A DNA stretch of 64,000 nt from the NCBI GenBank assembly GCA_030407085.1, contig CM059585.1:99666501-99730500 (forward strand), written 5' to 3'. Below are positions 34,852 through 46,875 of this stretch, in pieces. Made by a program: the position numbers and the translations under genes. Within the stretch, counting starts at the first letter, position 1. Each line of letters opens with the position of its first letter. Source of the stretch: Trichopria drosophilae (Eukaryota; Arthropoda; Insecta; Hymenoptera; Diapriidae). Under the pieces are notes generated by a model that searched no databases, was not told where the DNA came from, and saw only the letters and a program-made list of their open reading frames with translations.

Positions 34852-35110
34852 TATATGTCTCTAACAACGTCATAATAAACCTGGGTTTCGCGAATTTATT
34901 TGTTAAATATTGAGTCGAAATTAATTATGAAAAGAGAAGGTCCCTGAAATACATGTCAATGCATAGAATCCAAGGGCCTTATTTTTTTTAAGTAAATATC
35001 GATTAGGTCCGTTAATTTTGATCCTACAATAATTTTGTTTTTATTGCAAGGAGAATTTCCTGCTCTATACGACTCTATTATCAAAATATTTATATTTTTG
35101 TGTGTTAGTA
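34852..35110. other. AT-rich spacer
   Basis: No feature seen. The plus-strand ORF 35035-35256 runs into the neighbouring MITE. Confidence 0.35.
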
Positions 35111-35330
35111 CAGTAATGTCTCAGTATAATTGCGGCTCGCTATATTTACCCGTTCCTAGCATATTTGCCCGGTTCTTAGGTCTGTTATATTTACCTGTCG
35201 CCGGTCACTTTTTCCCCCACCATGCGGGCTGGGGCCTCCGGAAGGGCCTGCTGTGACGCCATAAGCATAACGCGACTGTGAGGGGAGTGGAAGAAGCGGC
35301 GCTCTCTTCTTTTAGTAAATATAACGAGAC
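35111..35330 (-). mobile_element. MITE family A, reverse orientation
   Basis: Starts after TA (35109-35110) with CAGTAATGTCTCAGTATAAT. The core is in reverse complement relative to the 33.0 kb copy: CCCCCACCATGCGGGCTGGG, GCCTCCGGAAGGGCCTGCTG, then TGACGCCATAAGCATAACG. The far end is truncated near AACGAGACAGGAAG. The CRE-like site is altered here (GGCGTCAC). Confidence 0.75.
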
Positions 35331-38300
35331 AGGAAGTCACTTAAGAAATAGAAATTGCCACTAGAAGCAAAAATTCAATACTTTTCTTGAAAAATCGTCG
35401 TAGATAATAAATTAAAAACTTTCATATTGTAAACACGGCATGTTTTAACATTTGTACGGTCAATTACCTTTTTTTCTCAGCGGTAACAATCATAAATGCC
35501 TAAAACCTTGAAGTATCACTTCCATAAGTAATTTTTTTGGAAAACTGATGACTTCATGTATGTGCAGGGAATCTGGAGGGAATTATCCGATTAATTTCGT
35601 CAAAGAGAATTGCTGCCAAAAAATTCAGAATTAATCTCATATTTTAAATTCACCCTGTTAAACTCCAGGGATTAACTAGATTGCTAAGAAGCTTGCTCAT
35701 ATTGGCTACATGCAAAATGACCGAATTATCAAACAATTGTACTGCAATTTCATTTAGGCTATATTTTCATCTATTGCTGCAATCTTCTTATTTAAAATTT
35801 GTATACAATAAAAATAAGGAAATATATAAATGAAATTTATAAATGAAATTTCTTGCAACGGATCCATTATTTTAGAATAATACTCTTTGCTGAAATGTAT
35901 ACTTTTGTGAATATCAAATTATACTCTCGCAATGAGTCGCTAAAAGATGCGTGAATACCAATTTGTTATTAAAACATTTTAGTCAAACTTTCTAAAACAA
36001 TAAAAATGTTGTCTAATTTTAAGGGCGTAATACTCCTGTTAACTGGCCAATTAACATATTCGTTTTGCATTCAATTGGATAAGAAAAGGCTTTCATCCTA
36101 AGTAAAGTGCTAACTAGGTGCCACAAACCAGGTCGTGCAATTTGTATGATTTATGTAACGTCCAATTTCTTTGCAACGTAAAAATACGAAAACTGTTTTC
36201 TTTGCCTGAAGTATTGCATGAAAAAGCCTAAATTCGCTCGTTGAATTCCTTTCTAACTTTCGGATTTAAACGATTCTTAAAAAGTTGAAATTTATCTCCA
36301 CAATGGTGTGAAAATATGCTCATATGGTAAAGCATTTCCTTAACGATTCAAAGCTTTAATTGATGAATGTTTGAACGCTTGAACGAACCAAAATTAAATT
36401 AGTTGATGAGCACGAGGTCCGATATTACAAGTCGTAACTTTTCCGGTAATATTTACATAAAAATGTCTGTGTAAGAATCTTATGACCTCATTTTTCTGCC
36501 TTACTTCATTCTAGGAACAGTTAAAAGATTAAATCTACGGTGAGAATCGTAATATTGTAGACGGCTTTGAGCGAATTAAGAGCCGCTAAGAAACTTTAAC
36601 GTTTGAAGCGTACTTTTTTCTTTACATATAAAAAATTTGAAATTTGTTACTTGATGCGATGCGGAGTTATAATTTGTGTCTCAAAATTTGTAAATATGGT
36701 GTATCCAAAAGACAATAAAAGACATTTTTTTAAAATCGCTGAATGATCATATCTCGAGACCCAATTACGATTCGCATATTGGATCAGCTGCAGGCCGCAA
36801 AATCAAGTTCTACTCCCGGAGTGTTAAAAAAGTTTTTGTTTTAAAACTCTTGAATTTTTGTGATTTTATTATAAGAAGTTTGTAATTCTTTCGTGTACTC
36901 GAAATTTGTATTGCTAAAGTCCGACAAAATTTAGAATGTTTTATTTAATTTTTTTAGGCTCATGATTGATATATTCAGAAAGAAATAAGCCTTAAAAATA
37001 TTACCGAATTGTTGCCGAATTTTTTTTTGGATTCCAACGATACGAACTTCGGTCATTAGAAACGTCAATTATTTTGTATAAACACTTTATGATGTTTATA
37101 AATGAAATTAGCCGATTAAAAATGTTATATGTCAAAAATGAAAAGGAAATTGTTAAATATTAATTGTGAACAAAAATCTTAAATACACAAATTCACTCTT
37201 CAGACCCTCCATAACAACGAAAAACAAATATTTAAAAAAATATTTTCTCGTCTGGTCAATACTATCGAATAATAATAATTAAATTATGCTTTAACAGAAA
37301 TTCAAATAAAAGTTTATTGTATGAAACATTCCCTTTAAAGGCCGGTTTTAAAAGTAAAATTTGTTTATTTCCTAAAGAAATAATTGAAGTAAACTCTTCG
37401 AGCTTAAAATACAATAAACAAAATTTTAAATGAGAAAGAAACAATTTGCGGCACATTTTTTACGCTCACGTTGATCGTAATTAAGTGTAAATTTTATAGC
37501 CGGGCTTATTTATAAAATTGCATTATACAGATGAAATGGCTGGGATCGTTTAAAATTGAAGCTGTAAATTGTTGTTCAAAGACAATAAAAGCCAAGATTC
37601 GTAACTGGTCTCGTGTGTGTATGTTATTCTGAGGCAGTAAATTAGGTTGCTGAATTGCACAGTACCACCATTTCAACCTAAATAAAGTAGGTAGCAGTTG
37701 GTACCATTAGCGGACGGATAATGGCGAATTTTCTTTACAATCACGCAATGTGAAAAAGGAGACAATTACATGATTAAAGATTCAGATGTTACTAAAGAAA
37801 AAATAATTTACATTAGAAAATTAATCACGGTTTTATTTAGACTGGAATAAATTAAGTCTTGTTAAGTTAATTACTTGAGAAAATTACGTTTGTTGATTAT
37901 TCAATATAATATGCAGGAATTTTACATTATAAAACGACGATAATGAGCATAATATTTATATGCAATCATAGATATTTATCTAAAATATATTAGCCTCTCT
38001 ATTTTAGACCTTGAAAATTGTATTGAAGATGTTAACAATTGTCAAGTATCTCGAAATTTTTTAATTTAAACAATGCTCTTCAAAATTAACCGACTTACTA
38101 AGCCAGTGGAGTACGAAATAAATTATGTTTAAATTAATCATATAAAATCTAAACTTTTTTGTTATGTATCTTCCATTCATCCTTTCTTTTTTCCTATTGA
38201 CTGATTATATCTCACATAAAAAGTCAATTCGTAATCAGTATATCAAATATTGACAGATACTGGATTAAAGTCGACCATAAAAATGCTCAGAAATCTGCGA

Positions 38301-39769
38301 TATCGCACGAGAAAAAATTCGTAAGACAATATTATTGGCTTAGTTGCATGCGACGAAGGCAATGTCACGAGATAACGATGCTATCTACACAATTTAGTAT
38401 GAATTCGCAAAAAATATGCACTTTCCCCCTGATAGACAAATTTAGAAATATCTAGTAGTTTCAAGTCGAATTTTTAAGGTTAGACAATATCCAGACTTGA
38501 AATGTACTTTCATCCCAGGATTCGCCATCATATTGTGCCTTCTGCACCGGAAGTACATTTCAGTGTTTTCTTTGTTCGGTTTATTCACAAAGTTCTTGCA
38601 TGGGTATTTTACATCCTGGGCCGAAAAATAGCCACTAGCACATGAAAGATGCGATGAAAAAAAATTCTCTGGAAACAAATTGAAAAAATTGACAAAATTG
38701 GAAAAGGTAAAGTTTGTTATAAACAAGTCACAGAGAATACTGTTTTCGAAATAATTTAATTATTTTACTTCAGTTCTCTAACACTTGCGAGAAGTGCAAC
38801 TCTCATGAAGTGCATCACAAGCGACTAGCGACTAAAGGAGTAACTACAGTACAAAAAATGAAGTATATTACACATTATTTTTATTAGCAATATTTTATTG
38901 TATTGAACAATCTGGACATCCCCAAGTAAAATAAAAAATAATAAATCACTAGTAGTTTCCAAAGGTGTTCCTCATGATTTATTCTACTCGATTTTAATCA
39001 GTTCCCAAACGACATTGACGAAAAAAAGTAAAGCTTCCTATCAAGATTTCTTTTGAATGCTGAGAAACTTTTAAGGTCAACGTACCACTGCTCCAGCGAA
39101 ATATTAGACAGTGACTCATGATATATAAAGTAAACATTATCGTACCTTCACATCGGCATATGCGTAAAAAAAAACATTTAAACGGCAGTGCGGCCTTGAA
39201 AGTTGGCCCGTATTTCGGTCGTTGTTGGTCGAACAAAAATCGAGGGCACACATTGCCCTGCTAACCGTTGTGATTTTCTTTAAGAGTTTTTGCACGTTTA
39301 AACACACGGAACGTATTGCATGCGGCTATTTTTAAATGCTCGTTTTACAAGTATCATTCGCAATGTACGTCGTAATGGCGAGATTAGAATTTTAAACGTG
39401 TTTATTATCGATATTCACTGTTATCTCAACCTTGTCGAAATTAACGGCTGTAATGTTGCGTAATCTTGAGCGAATAAGAATATATCATCTGATAAATACT
39501 ACACGGGGGAAAATTTTTAATTAAGTCTAGCCTGGTGTCCTTTTCTCTGATTTTAGTCTGCATAAGGTGTACAGTTTTCTTTTAAATTATTTCTTTCTTC
39601 GTCGTTTCATGTCAAAACGCAGAATTAAAAAGTTATATTTCCGTTTACTGATTTTGAAATAAAAATAAACGTAAAATATAATTTTTCGAAGCAAATTCAT
39701 CGTGATATGTCGCGTCGGAAGTGTAGAATTTGTTTCAAGGCGGTATTATTTTCATGTGCGAGAACGTAA
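35331..39769. other. Long AT-rich spacer, no supported gene
   Basis: More than 4 kb with no recognised repeat or RNA. A minor duplication TATAAATGAAATTTATAAAT lies near 35825-35844. The minus-strand ORF at 38442-38726 is the only one with a slightly protein-like composition and an acceptor-like site (see findings). Confidence 0.4.
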
Positions 39770-40168
39770 TACCATAATTTGTAAAAAAATGTAGTTTGCT
39801 TCCTAGGGAGAAAAAGTGCTATTTGGCGCCCGCGATAAAGAGAGAGAGAGAGCAAAATAGAATTTTGTGATCCGAGTGTGAAAACAGTACATTGTGCTAC
39901 TAGGGAGCAACATATGTGTTTGTCCATGAGTACAAGTTTGTCGCCCGAGCGAAGCAAGGTCGACAATTCGCATAAGTTTGCAAAAATCGTCCAACATATT
40001 TTCTCGTATGAGAGAGCATCCTATTTGCCTCCCTGTATCACGGGAGTGTGACAAACTTATTTCGCTCCTGGATAAAATGATTTTGCTCCCTAAGGAGAGA
40101 AAGGGATATTTTGCACCTCCTGCGATATAGGGAGCAAAATAGCATTTTGCGAACCGAGTATGAAAATG
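39770..40168. repeat. Quasi-palindrome cluster, GGGAGCAAAAT type
   Basis: Units include GAGCAAAATAGAATTTTGTG, then ATCCGAG (about 39850-39876), and GAGCAAAATAGCATTTTGCG, then AACCGAG (about 40133-40159). Both are followed by TRTGAAAA, so they are also direct repeats about 283 bp apart. Others are GGAGAAAAAGTGCTATTTGG, GATAAAATGATTTTGCTCCC and GAGAAAGGGATATTTTGCAC. AAGTTTGTCGCCCGAGCGAA at about 39933 matches 23989. A short (GA)n run is at 39839-39851. Confidence 0.55.
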
Positions 40169-41122
40169 TTTTGTATGTTTCTAAGAAAACAAAATTTTCA
40201 AATTAAAAAAATGTTCAACTTAGTCCCTGGCCATCTGACAAAGAATGGACAATTCTAACACTTAAAATTTTTTTATTTCTGATTTTCAACCCTCTGTTAA
40301 ATGCTCAAACAATTTTTTCGATTATTTCAAAATTCTACTGTGATTACCCCGCTTAATGTTTATTTCACGTGGACAGTGCTAGTTAAATCCTGACAATTTA
40401 ATGCTATAAAAATAGTGCAATAAAGGATTTAACGTTCGCGATAAATCTCGAATCGAATTATCACCTCGCACAATCTCGTAACAATAGATTTCTAGCAGAT
40501 AAATGTTTTTCATTTTGTACTTTTACCTGAGGTTTGTAACAAAAAAAAAAGACTTTCCATTTTGTACAGCACGCTTCTCGCGATAAATTTGCTCGTTTAT
40601 ATTTTCGGATAATTATACGAAATCGGTCATTTATTACCACTCGTCCCTCTCGACATCCCGTAATTGCGTAAAAGTCGTTTCGCGATACCACTTGAATAAT
40701 TTTTCCTCAGCACTTTCCTATATTGGTTAAGTCGAACATGTACCGAGGTAATTGATACTTTTTAAGCTGTACGCCGTGAATGCGTTGCGTGGTTATTTCG
40801 ATCGGTTTCAAATAAATTGCGCACTTTCGATCTTGTAGCGTCTTCTCTTTTGTACACAATCCATTGGTCTCCTTTTTTTTTCTTTGTCAGAAATTTGTAC
40901 ACAAGCAATTCGTTAATTTGTTTCATTTTAAGTCAATCGCTTAATGCCGAAAGGAACAACTTTTTTCCAAAAATGCAGGACAGATTAATTGCAAAACGAT
41001 TGGTGGTATGAAATTTTACCACATTTAAAATAGAACTTGATAAGAGGATCCTCTAGGGTGTCTCAAATTGTCTTCAATCTTGAAACATTTGAAGGTTTTC
41101 ATAATTGATGGGAATTGGCCTA
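40169..41122. other. AT-rich spacer
   Basis: No gene or recognised repeat. ORFs at 40461-40691 and 40817-41011 lack domains. Confidence 0.35.
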
Positions 41123-41464
41123 AAGGTAGGAATTTTCACCAAAAACTGTAAATAAAATATGACTGAATAGATTTTTCAAAATTCCGGCTTTGTGAGGACA
41201 ATTCCAATTACTATAGATGGTATACTAGAAAATTCTGAAGAGATTAATTGAGAACTGACTGAGAATTTTCGGAAATAAGTGATTTTTATTTATTTCCGAA
41301 AATTCTCAGTAAGTTCTCAATGAAAATCTGTAGTATTTTCTATGAAACCGTTTATAGTAATTAGAAGTGCCTTTATAGACCCCGAATTTTGAAAATGTTA
41401 TTCCGTCATCTAAATCTACGTTTTTTAGTGAAATTTCTTACCTTAACGGTGGGCCACTTTAAAA
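41123..41464. repeat. Foldback element (family E), complete copy
   Basis: A long imperfect palindrome centred near 41286. The left arm starts AAGGTAGGAATTTTCACC, then AAAAACTGTAAATAAAATAT. The right arm ends ACGTTTTTTAGTGAAATTTC, TTACCTTAACGGTGGGCCAC. The centre is the tight stem GAATTTTCGGAAATAA / TTATTTCCGAAAATTC. No coding sequence. Confidence 0.75.
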
Positions 41465-43204
41465 TCACCTTAAAATATCATCGTCCATATTCGATCATAA
41501 TACAACCTTGGATGATTGTTCATCTATTAATCGTATACGATATTATGTCCAAGTTTTATCGCCTTATTTACCTTTAAACAGTCTTTTAACTATCATAACT
41601 AATTCTTAATAAATTGTTATTCCCTAAGAGACTAACCCATGACACAGAATTGGTTTTACAAAATTTGTATATATTTTTCAGGAGAAATCAATACATTTAT
41701 CAATTAGGTTAGGTTTATTAATTTTTAATTTTCATTTTTTTTGTGAATCTGAACGTAGAATACTACCTTATCAATTAAATATTTTAAACACCTTTAATAG
41801 TAACATAAAGACAATAAAACTGAGGATATTCCCTTTCTGTAATGAAAAAGTTGTAACAAAAATATTGTAATACGTCAAACATTATCAGCCAACATGTGAC
41901 ACTTCAACTGTGACGTAAACACTGATTAATGCTGTAGTTTCTTTACTATTATCTTTACTTCATTATTTTTTAATTACATTATAAAAAATGATAAAATAAT
42001 TAATAAACGTCAATCACTAAATAAAATATTATTGACTTTGGTACGGTTTCTTACGTAAAATGTAAATTTCATGAAATTATTTTTGTTTTTACATTGCATA
42101 ACAAATTTGTTGAAGTAAATTAAACCTTTTTAAAAAAAATACATATTATTGTTATAAATTTCTGGTTCTACTTTCATCACATACCGTTAGAATAAAACAT
42201 GTCACCATTAACAGACACATGGAAGAAAATTGCAATAATTATATTTACTTGGTGTGTATGGAGTGTATACTTAAAAACAATAGCAATCTAACTTTTCACA
42301 TGACGTATATTTGTTAAAAAGTCACGAGTAGTTCTTGGCAGACTTCAAGAACGGAAAAGAAATTGTTTCTTGAAAAACACCAATCTACCGTCGAGACTAG
42401 GACAAAATTGGGTTTTATAAAGACCGTTAATAAAAACAATTACTGAAGTTTTCAAAAAAAGTTATCCGAACACTTTATTAACTCTAGAATTTCTTGAAAA
42501 ATGCCTTGGAGTTTTCTACATTAGTTTTAAGATTGAAGGTTAAATTCTATTGGAAAACACAAAATAATACAAAAAATTATGAGTAGGAATTTTCAAATTG
42601 ATATTAACTTTTTTTATATTCATTTCGATACTTTTTTAATATATATTTGCTTTTTTTTCCCGGCGTGAATAAAAGTGATTATTGTCCGACATGTTGATTT
42701 TGAGATTAGTTTAGATTTTTTAGATCTGGTTAGGTATGAATTATATTTTATCGTCTTAAATATTTGTAATAATTATGTTTTTATTAGTAATTAATGTGTT
42801 AATAAAGCTATTTTTAGGCCCTTAGATATTATATAAGAAATTTTGTCTGATTAGTGTGCTTGACAATCCATCAATCCATTTTTCGATTTATCAACAGAAA
42901 ATGAAAACAGCAAAATACAAGGGATTTTGTACTTCTCAGCAAACTTTAGTAATTTTTAATGAGTTACTAAATAACCCGTTCGCCATACTTTCCCAGAAAC
43001 TTTTGACATACATAAGGATGGAAATATGTCAGATTGGGAGTTTTTTGGTGTGGCCTGTGTGACGAAATTTCAAAATTTACCCATCATATCCCTGGTAGAA
43101 ATTTGTCCATTTTTTCTTACACTGACCATTTCCCCTATACCTTTAACATGGTAAATAAGAATGTTGTACAAGAATTGTACAAAAAATGTTTTCATTTCTA
43201 CCAC
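41465..43204. other. AT-rich spacer with a family E end at 41705-41790
   Basis: AATTTTTAATTTTCATTTTT and ACGTAGAATACTACCTTATC (to about 41781) match the outer arm of family E without a partner. It may belong to a larger nested insertion with 41123-41464. No gene otherwise. Confidence 0.4.
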
Positions 43205-43345
43205 GGATTGATTCTGCCATTTTGAATTTTTTAATACCGACTTCAGATTCCTTATTTGCGACCTAAACCCCTCCCGAAAGAGTTTAAAACCAATAGGACT
43301 GAATTTATAAAATTACTCTCCATTTTGGATCCGCCATTTTAAAAA
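43205..43345 (-). repeat. Family C motif, two units
   Basis: GATTCTGCCATTTTGAATTT at about 43209, then GACTTCAGATTCCTTATTTG and CGACCTAAACCCCTCCCG. A second start, TTTTGGATCCGCCATTTTAA, lies at about 43323-43342. Confidence 0.55.
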
Positions 43346-44512
43346 CGCCTAATCTGATATATTTTCATCCTCACATAAGAAAATCCCTTGCATTTTGCTG
43401 TTTTTTTTGTTAGTTTGTTTCATTTTCAGTTTATAAATCGAAGAACGGATTTGAATGATGAGGAATATTAAGGAGGCAATTTTTCATATTATGTCCTGAT
43501 TTGAGGAGGGCGCAAACAACAATCTTATTGATACTCGTCCATACGAATTGCACTTTTCCAATCGAACGACATTTATCTAGATAACAAAATTCGATTGGAA
43601 TCGATTTTCCTATCCACTTACATACACGGATATGTAAATTTTGAAAACTCGTTTTTACACACTTCAATTGGATTTTCGCTAATTTTTCGCATATTCAACG
43701 ATTTTGCAAATTTTTTCGCATTTACATAATCCTCTTAGTGATTTTGAATAAGAACATTTTTGCAAGTAATGACACGAAGCTGTAAGCCTCGTGAAAAATA
43801 TATATGATTTCCCTTTTACAGGCATTTTGTAGTTGAATATCGAAAATTCGAGCGACGAGAAATACCCAATTTAAATTCTCTCGTATAGAAAATCCGTGCA
43901 TGCGAGAGATAGATCCAGCATCGAGCACTTTCAATTTCGGTTCCAGAATCCATGGCGCCCCAGCTTTCAATAGAATCGAGCAATCCTTTCCTGACTGACC
44001 CACATTTTGCGAGCAACTTGTAAGACGCTAGTCTAGCATAATATTTGTACTAAAGATGGGAAACCGCCGCTCCCTGGTGTGTATGTATGCATAATGCTTA
44101 AATGCTTATAGCAGATCTTGCATAATTAACGAGAATAATTTTTTTTAATTCGAAATGCGTAAAAAGTAATATTTCGTCATTTACGTAGCAATAGAAATAC
44201 GTTTTATAGCCATAATAGAAATTTGTAAGGAAAACTGGAACAAATATTCAGAATATATCATTTCATATAAAATGATAAAAAATGGAATATTTCTATAAAC
44301 AGAAATATAGGACAATGCGATTACAAATTGGTCGCAGAATAAAACAGGTGCCTAAATTATTTTTAACATCATGAAATTTCTGAAATAATTTTTTTTTCTA
44401 CATACAACTAAAACAATTCTGCGATGGAAATGAATAAATAGTAAAAATGTCCAAATTCTTTTATTTTTGCTGAATGTAGATTTACCAATATGGCGGCAAT
44501 ATGGAGGAAGTA
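43346..44512. other. Spacer, no recognised gene
   Basis: Segments at 43440-43660 and 43860-44030 are a little GC-richer, with overlapping minus-strand ORFs (43431-43667, 43722-44003, 43816-44016) in different frames. None shows a domain. They could be exon remnants, but I see no support. Confidence 0.35.
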
Positions 44513-44768
44513 AAGTAGAGTCCCGTTATATTTACCATGCTCGCTTCTTCGCCTTCCCCTATATTTACCAAATGAAGGGGAGCGCCGCTTCTCCCACTCC
44601 CTTCAGTCGCGTTATATATTACTGACGTCACATCAGGCCCTTCCTGAGGCCCCAGCCCGTAAGGTGGGGGAAAAAGAGAGCGGCGAAAGGTAAATATAAC
44701 GTGACGGAACCGGGAAAATATGCTGGGACGTAAATATAGCGAGGCGCAATTATACCGGGACTCTACAG
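44513..44768 (+). mobile_element. MITE family A, complete copy with TA duplication
   Basis: 256 bp between TA (44511-44512) and TA (44769-44770). The left end AAGTAGAGTCCCGTTATATT pairs with the right end, whose reverse complement is CTGTAGAGTCCCGGTATAAT. The core TGACGTCACATCAGGCCC, TTCCTGAGGCCCCAGCCCG, TAAGGTGGGGGAAAAAGAGA is nearly identical to the 33.0 kb copy. TAAATATA words in the right half mirror TATATTTA in the left, so the element is roughly symmetric. No transposase. The long minus-strand ORF here is a by-product. Confidence 0.85.
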
Positions 44769-44921
44769 TATATAAATTTATTGTTATTAATTGATATTTG
44801 CATGCAGATCCAAACTTCGATGGCATCGAACTTTTAATCCTATTTCGATTAAATATGACGCCTTAATGACAGTTTCAAAAAATTTAAAATGGCCTATAAA
44901 TAATTAAAAGATAATGAAATT

Positions 44922-44960
44922 CCCTCTTGAAGATTGTCGCGTAGTCGGCCGAAACGTTGT
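44922..44960 (+). mobile_element. Retroelement tail-like motif (Penelope-like?)
   Basis: CTCTTGAAGATTGTCGCGTA then GTCGGCCGAAACGTTGT: CTTGAAGA, an imperfect short stem, then GAAACGTT. It has the same layout as the minus-strand motif at 3850-3816. No reverse transcriptase is seen upstream. If correct, this is the tail of a truncated retroelement running on the plus strand. Confidence 0.35.
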
Positions 44961-45985
44961 AGAAATATATTTATATTTAATCATTGTAGGGATTTATATT
45001 TATTTTTAATTTCAAAACCGCGTATGTTTGACATCTGGATTTACAAAACATTTCTTATTATTTTCGATTTTTTGTATTCAACACAAAGCAGATATAAAAT
45101 GACGTTTAAGTCTAATCCAGAAACCATCTTTTATTGGTTTTTTTGTTAAATGTTATATAGAAATAAAAAAATTGATATTATTATTTATTTTTACAAAAAA
45201 TATAAGATAATATTGTGGCACTCTACTTTCTTTGTATTAACGACACTAAACGGTAAAGTTATATCGTTAATAGTTAACGAATTAGTTTAAAGAAAAAATG
45301 TCTGTTAACTGTTAACTAATTATCAGCTGTATTTTTTCCGTGTATGAGGTGTGCAAAATAAAATTTGTGTTTTACGAAATCTTCGTCATAATGAACAATA
45401 TGGAAAAATTACAGTAGAAATAAAAGACGGATTTAAAAAGGGCACGAAAAAATACTTTAAAAAATGTTCTATTTAATTGCCTATCGAAAAAGTTTAGACT
45501 TATGCCATTGTCGAGTATAATGGGGTAATATAAGAATTATTAGACAGAGACATTCAATTGTGTCTTAAGTTTAAAAACAATACTGAAAGTAGCTAAAATA
45601 AAAAGAAGGATGAAAATTAATTATAATACGCTCCTAATTTTTTATCTTATTTCGGATAAAAAAGATATTAAGAAATGTTATGAAGAACATTATTATCTAC
45701 AACAAGGGTTCACATAAAAATATCCAATGACACATAGTTTTTTAAAAGTATATAAACAATGCCCATCGCTTTATTTTTAAAATGGCGCTGAAACTAAATA
45801 TCCCTAGCCCTAAAATCTTGGTTTTACACTTACTAAATAACTAAATCTAAGCCTCAAATAAATTAAACGGTTTTTGTATACAAGTAAAGGATGTATCTTT
45901 GAAAAATTACAGAATAACAATTATTATATACACGAAGTTAATACGAAATATTTTGAAATTTGATATAATAGTTATTTTTGTATCA
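44961..45985. other. AT-rich spacer
   Basis: No gene. GTTAATAGTTAACGAATTAG and TGTTAACTGTTAACTAATTA near 45270-45322 form a small cluster of GTTAAC words. Confidence 0.35.
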
Positions 45986-46060
45986 GGGGCGTAAAACTAC
46001 GTTTTACGCCTCAATGACGAAACGCGGGGGGGGGGGGGCAGCGTAGCGTGAGATTTAAAA
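45986..46060. repeat. Quasi-palindrome unit followed by a 13-G run
   Basis: GGGGCGTAAAACTACGTTTT then ACGCC (45986-46010) is a clean palindromic unit. A run of 13 G follows at 46026-46038, then GCAGCGTAGCGTGAG. The uninterrupted G run is unusual in this AT-rich sequence and may be length-polymorphic. Confidence 0.6.
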
Positions 46061-46875
46061 ACTACAAACAATAAGCGATCGCAACTGTAAACAAAAAGTT
46101 TTAAAATCTTTGTATGTCGTGTGAAATATAATAGTTCTGAATCCCAAATTATATCACGTGTGTTTTTGTCAACGACTAATTTCGTTATAATTGATTATAA
46201 TTGATCCACCCCTGTGAATTGTTAAATACATTCCAATGAAGGGTCGCCACATTTTGCGTGTCAATGACCTTCCGATGGCTCTTAGAGATAATGTGGTTAA
46301 ATCGTCCGCTGAGACTAATTAAAAATAATTTGCTGTAATGAATCTAGTAACCGGGTGAAAGTTTATGTGGAATTATTGAATAAAAATTGGCTTTAGTAAA
46401 TGCCAGTCCAATACTTTCTCTCACTTCTTCAATTATCTACATGTACGTTGAAAAGGGAAATTTAATTCCATTTTTAAATCTGGGCGTTTTGGAAAACTTT
46501 TTTTTCAATTTAAACTTTCAGTAAAATATCATAAACTTTTTATGCGTTCAGAAACCACAAAAATAGTTCATGACATATCAGGTCTACGAAATAATTGACC
46601 TAATTTCAAACTTAGCACTAAAAAAATTATTTCTGAAAATAAATTAAATAATAAACGGAAACATTCCATTTTTAATGTTGCAAAATACTACATTAAACAA
46701 CTTGTTTGTAAATTATGATTTTACGAACTGAATAAGATTAACGCATATTGCAAATCCTATTTTTCATGACAGTGTTAGTAATCTGTAATATTACAAACTT
46801 GCCTGGGCCCGTACAATACGTTTTTAAGTTATAATTTCAAGAATAGTTTACGAAATAGTATATTATTTAACAAGG
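46061..46875. other. AT-rich spacer
   Basis: Nothing recognised. Confidence 0.35.

Noticed and set aside
44482..44826. 114-codon minus-strand ORF
   Set aside because: Spans MITE family A almost exactly. Equivalent ORFs are broken in other copies.
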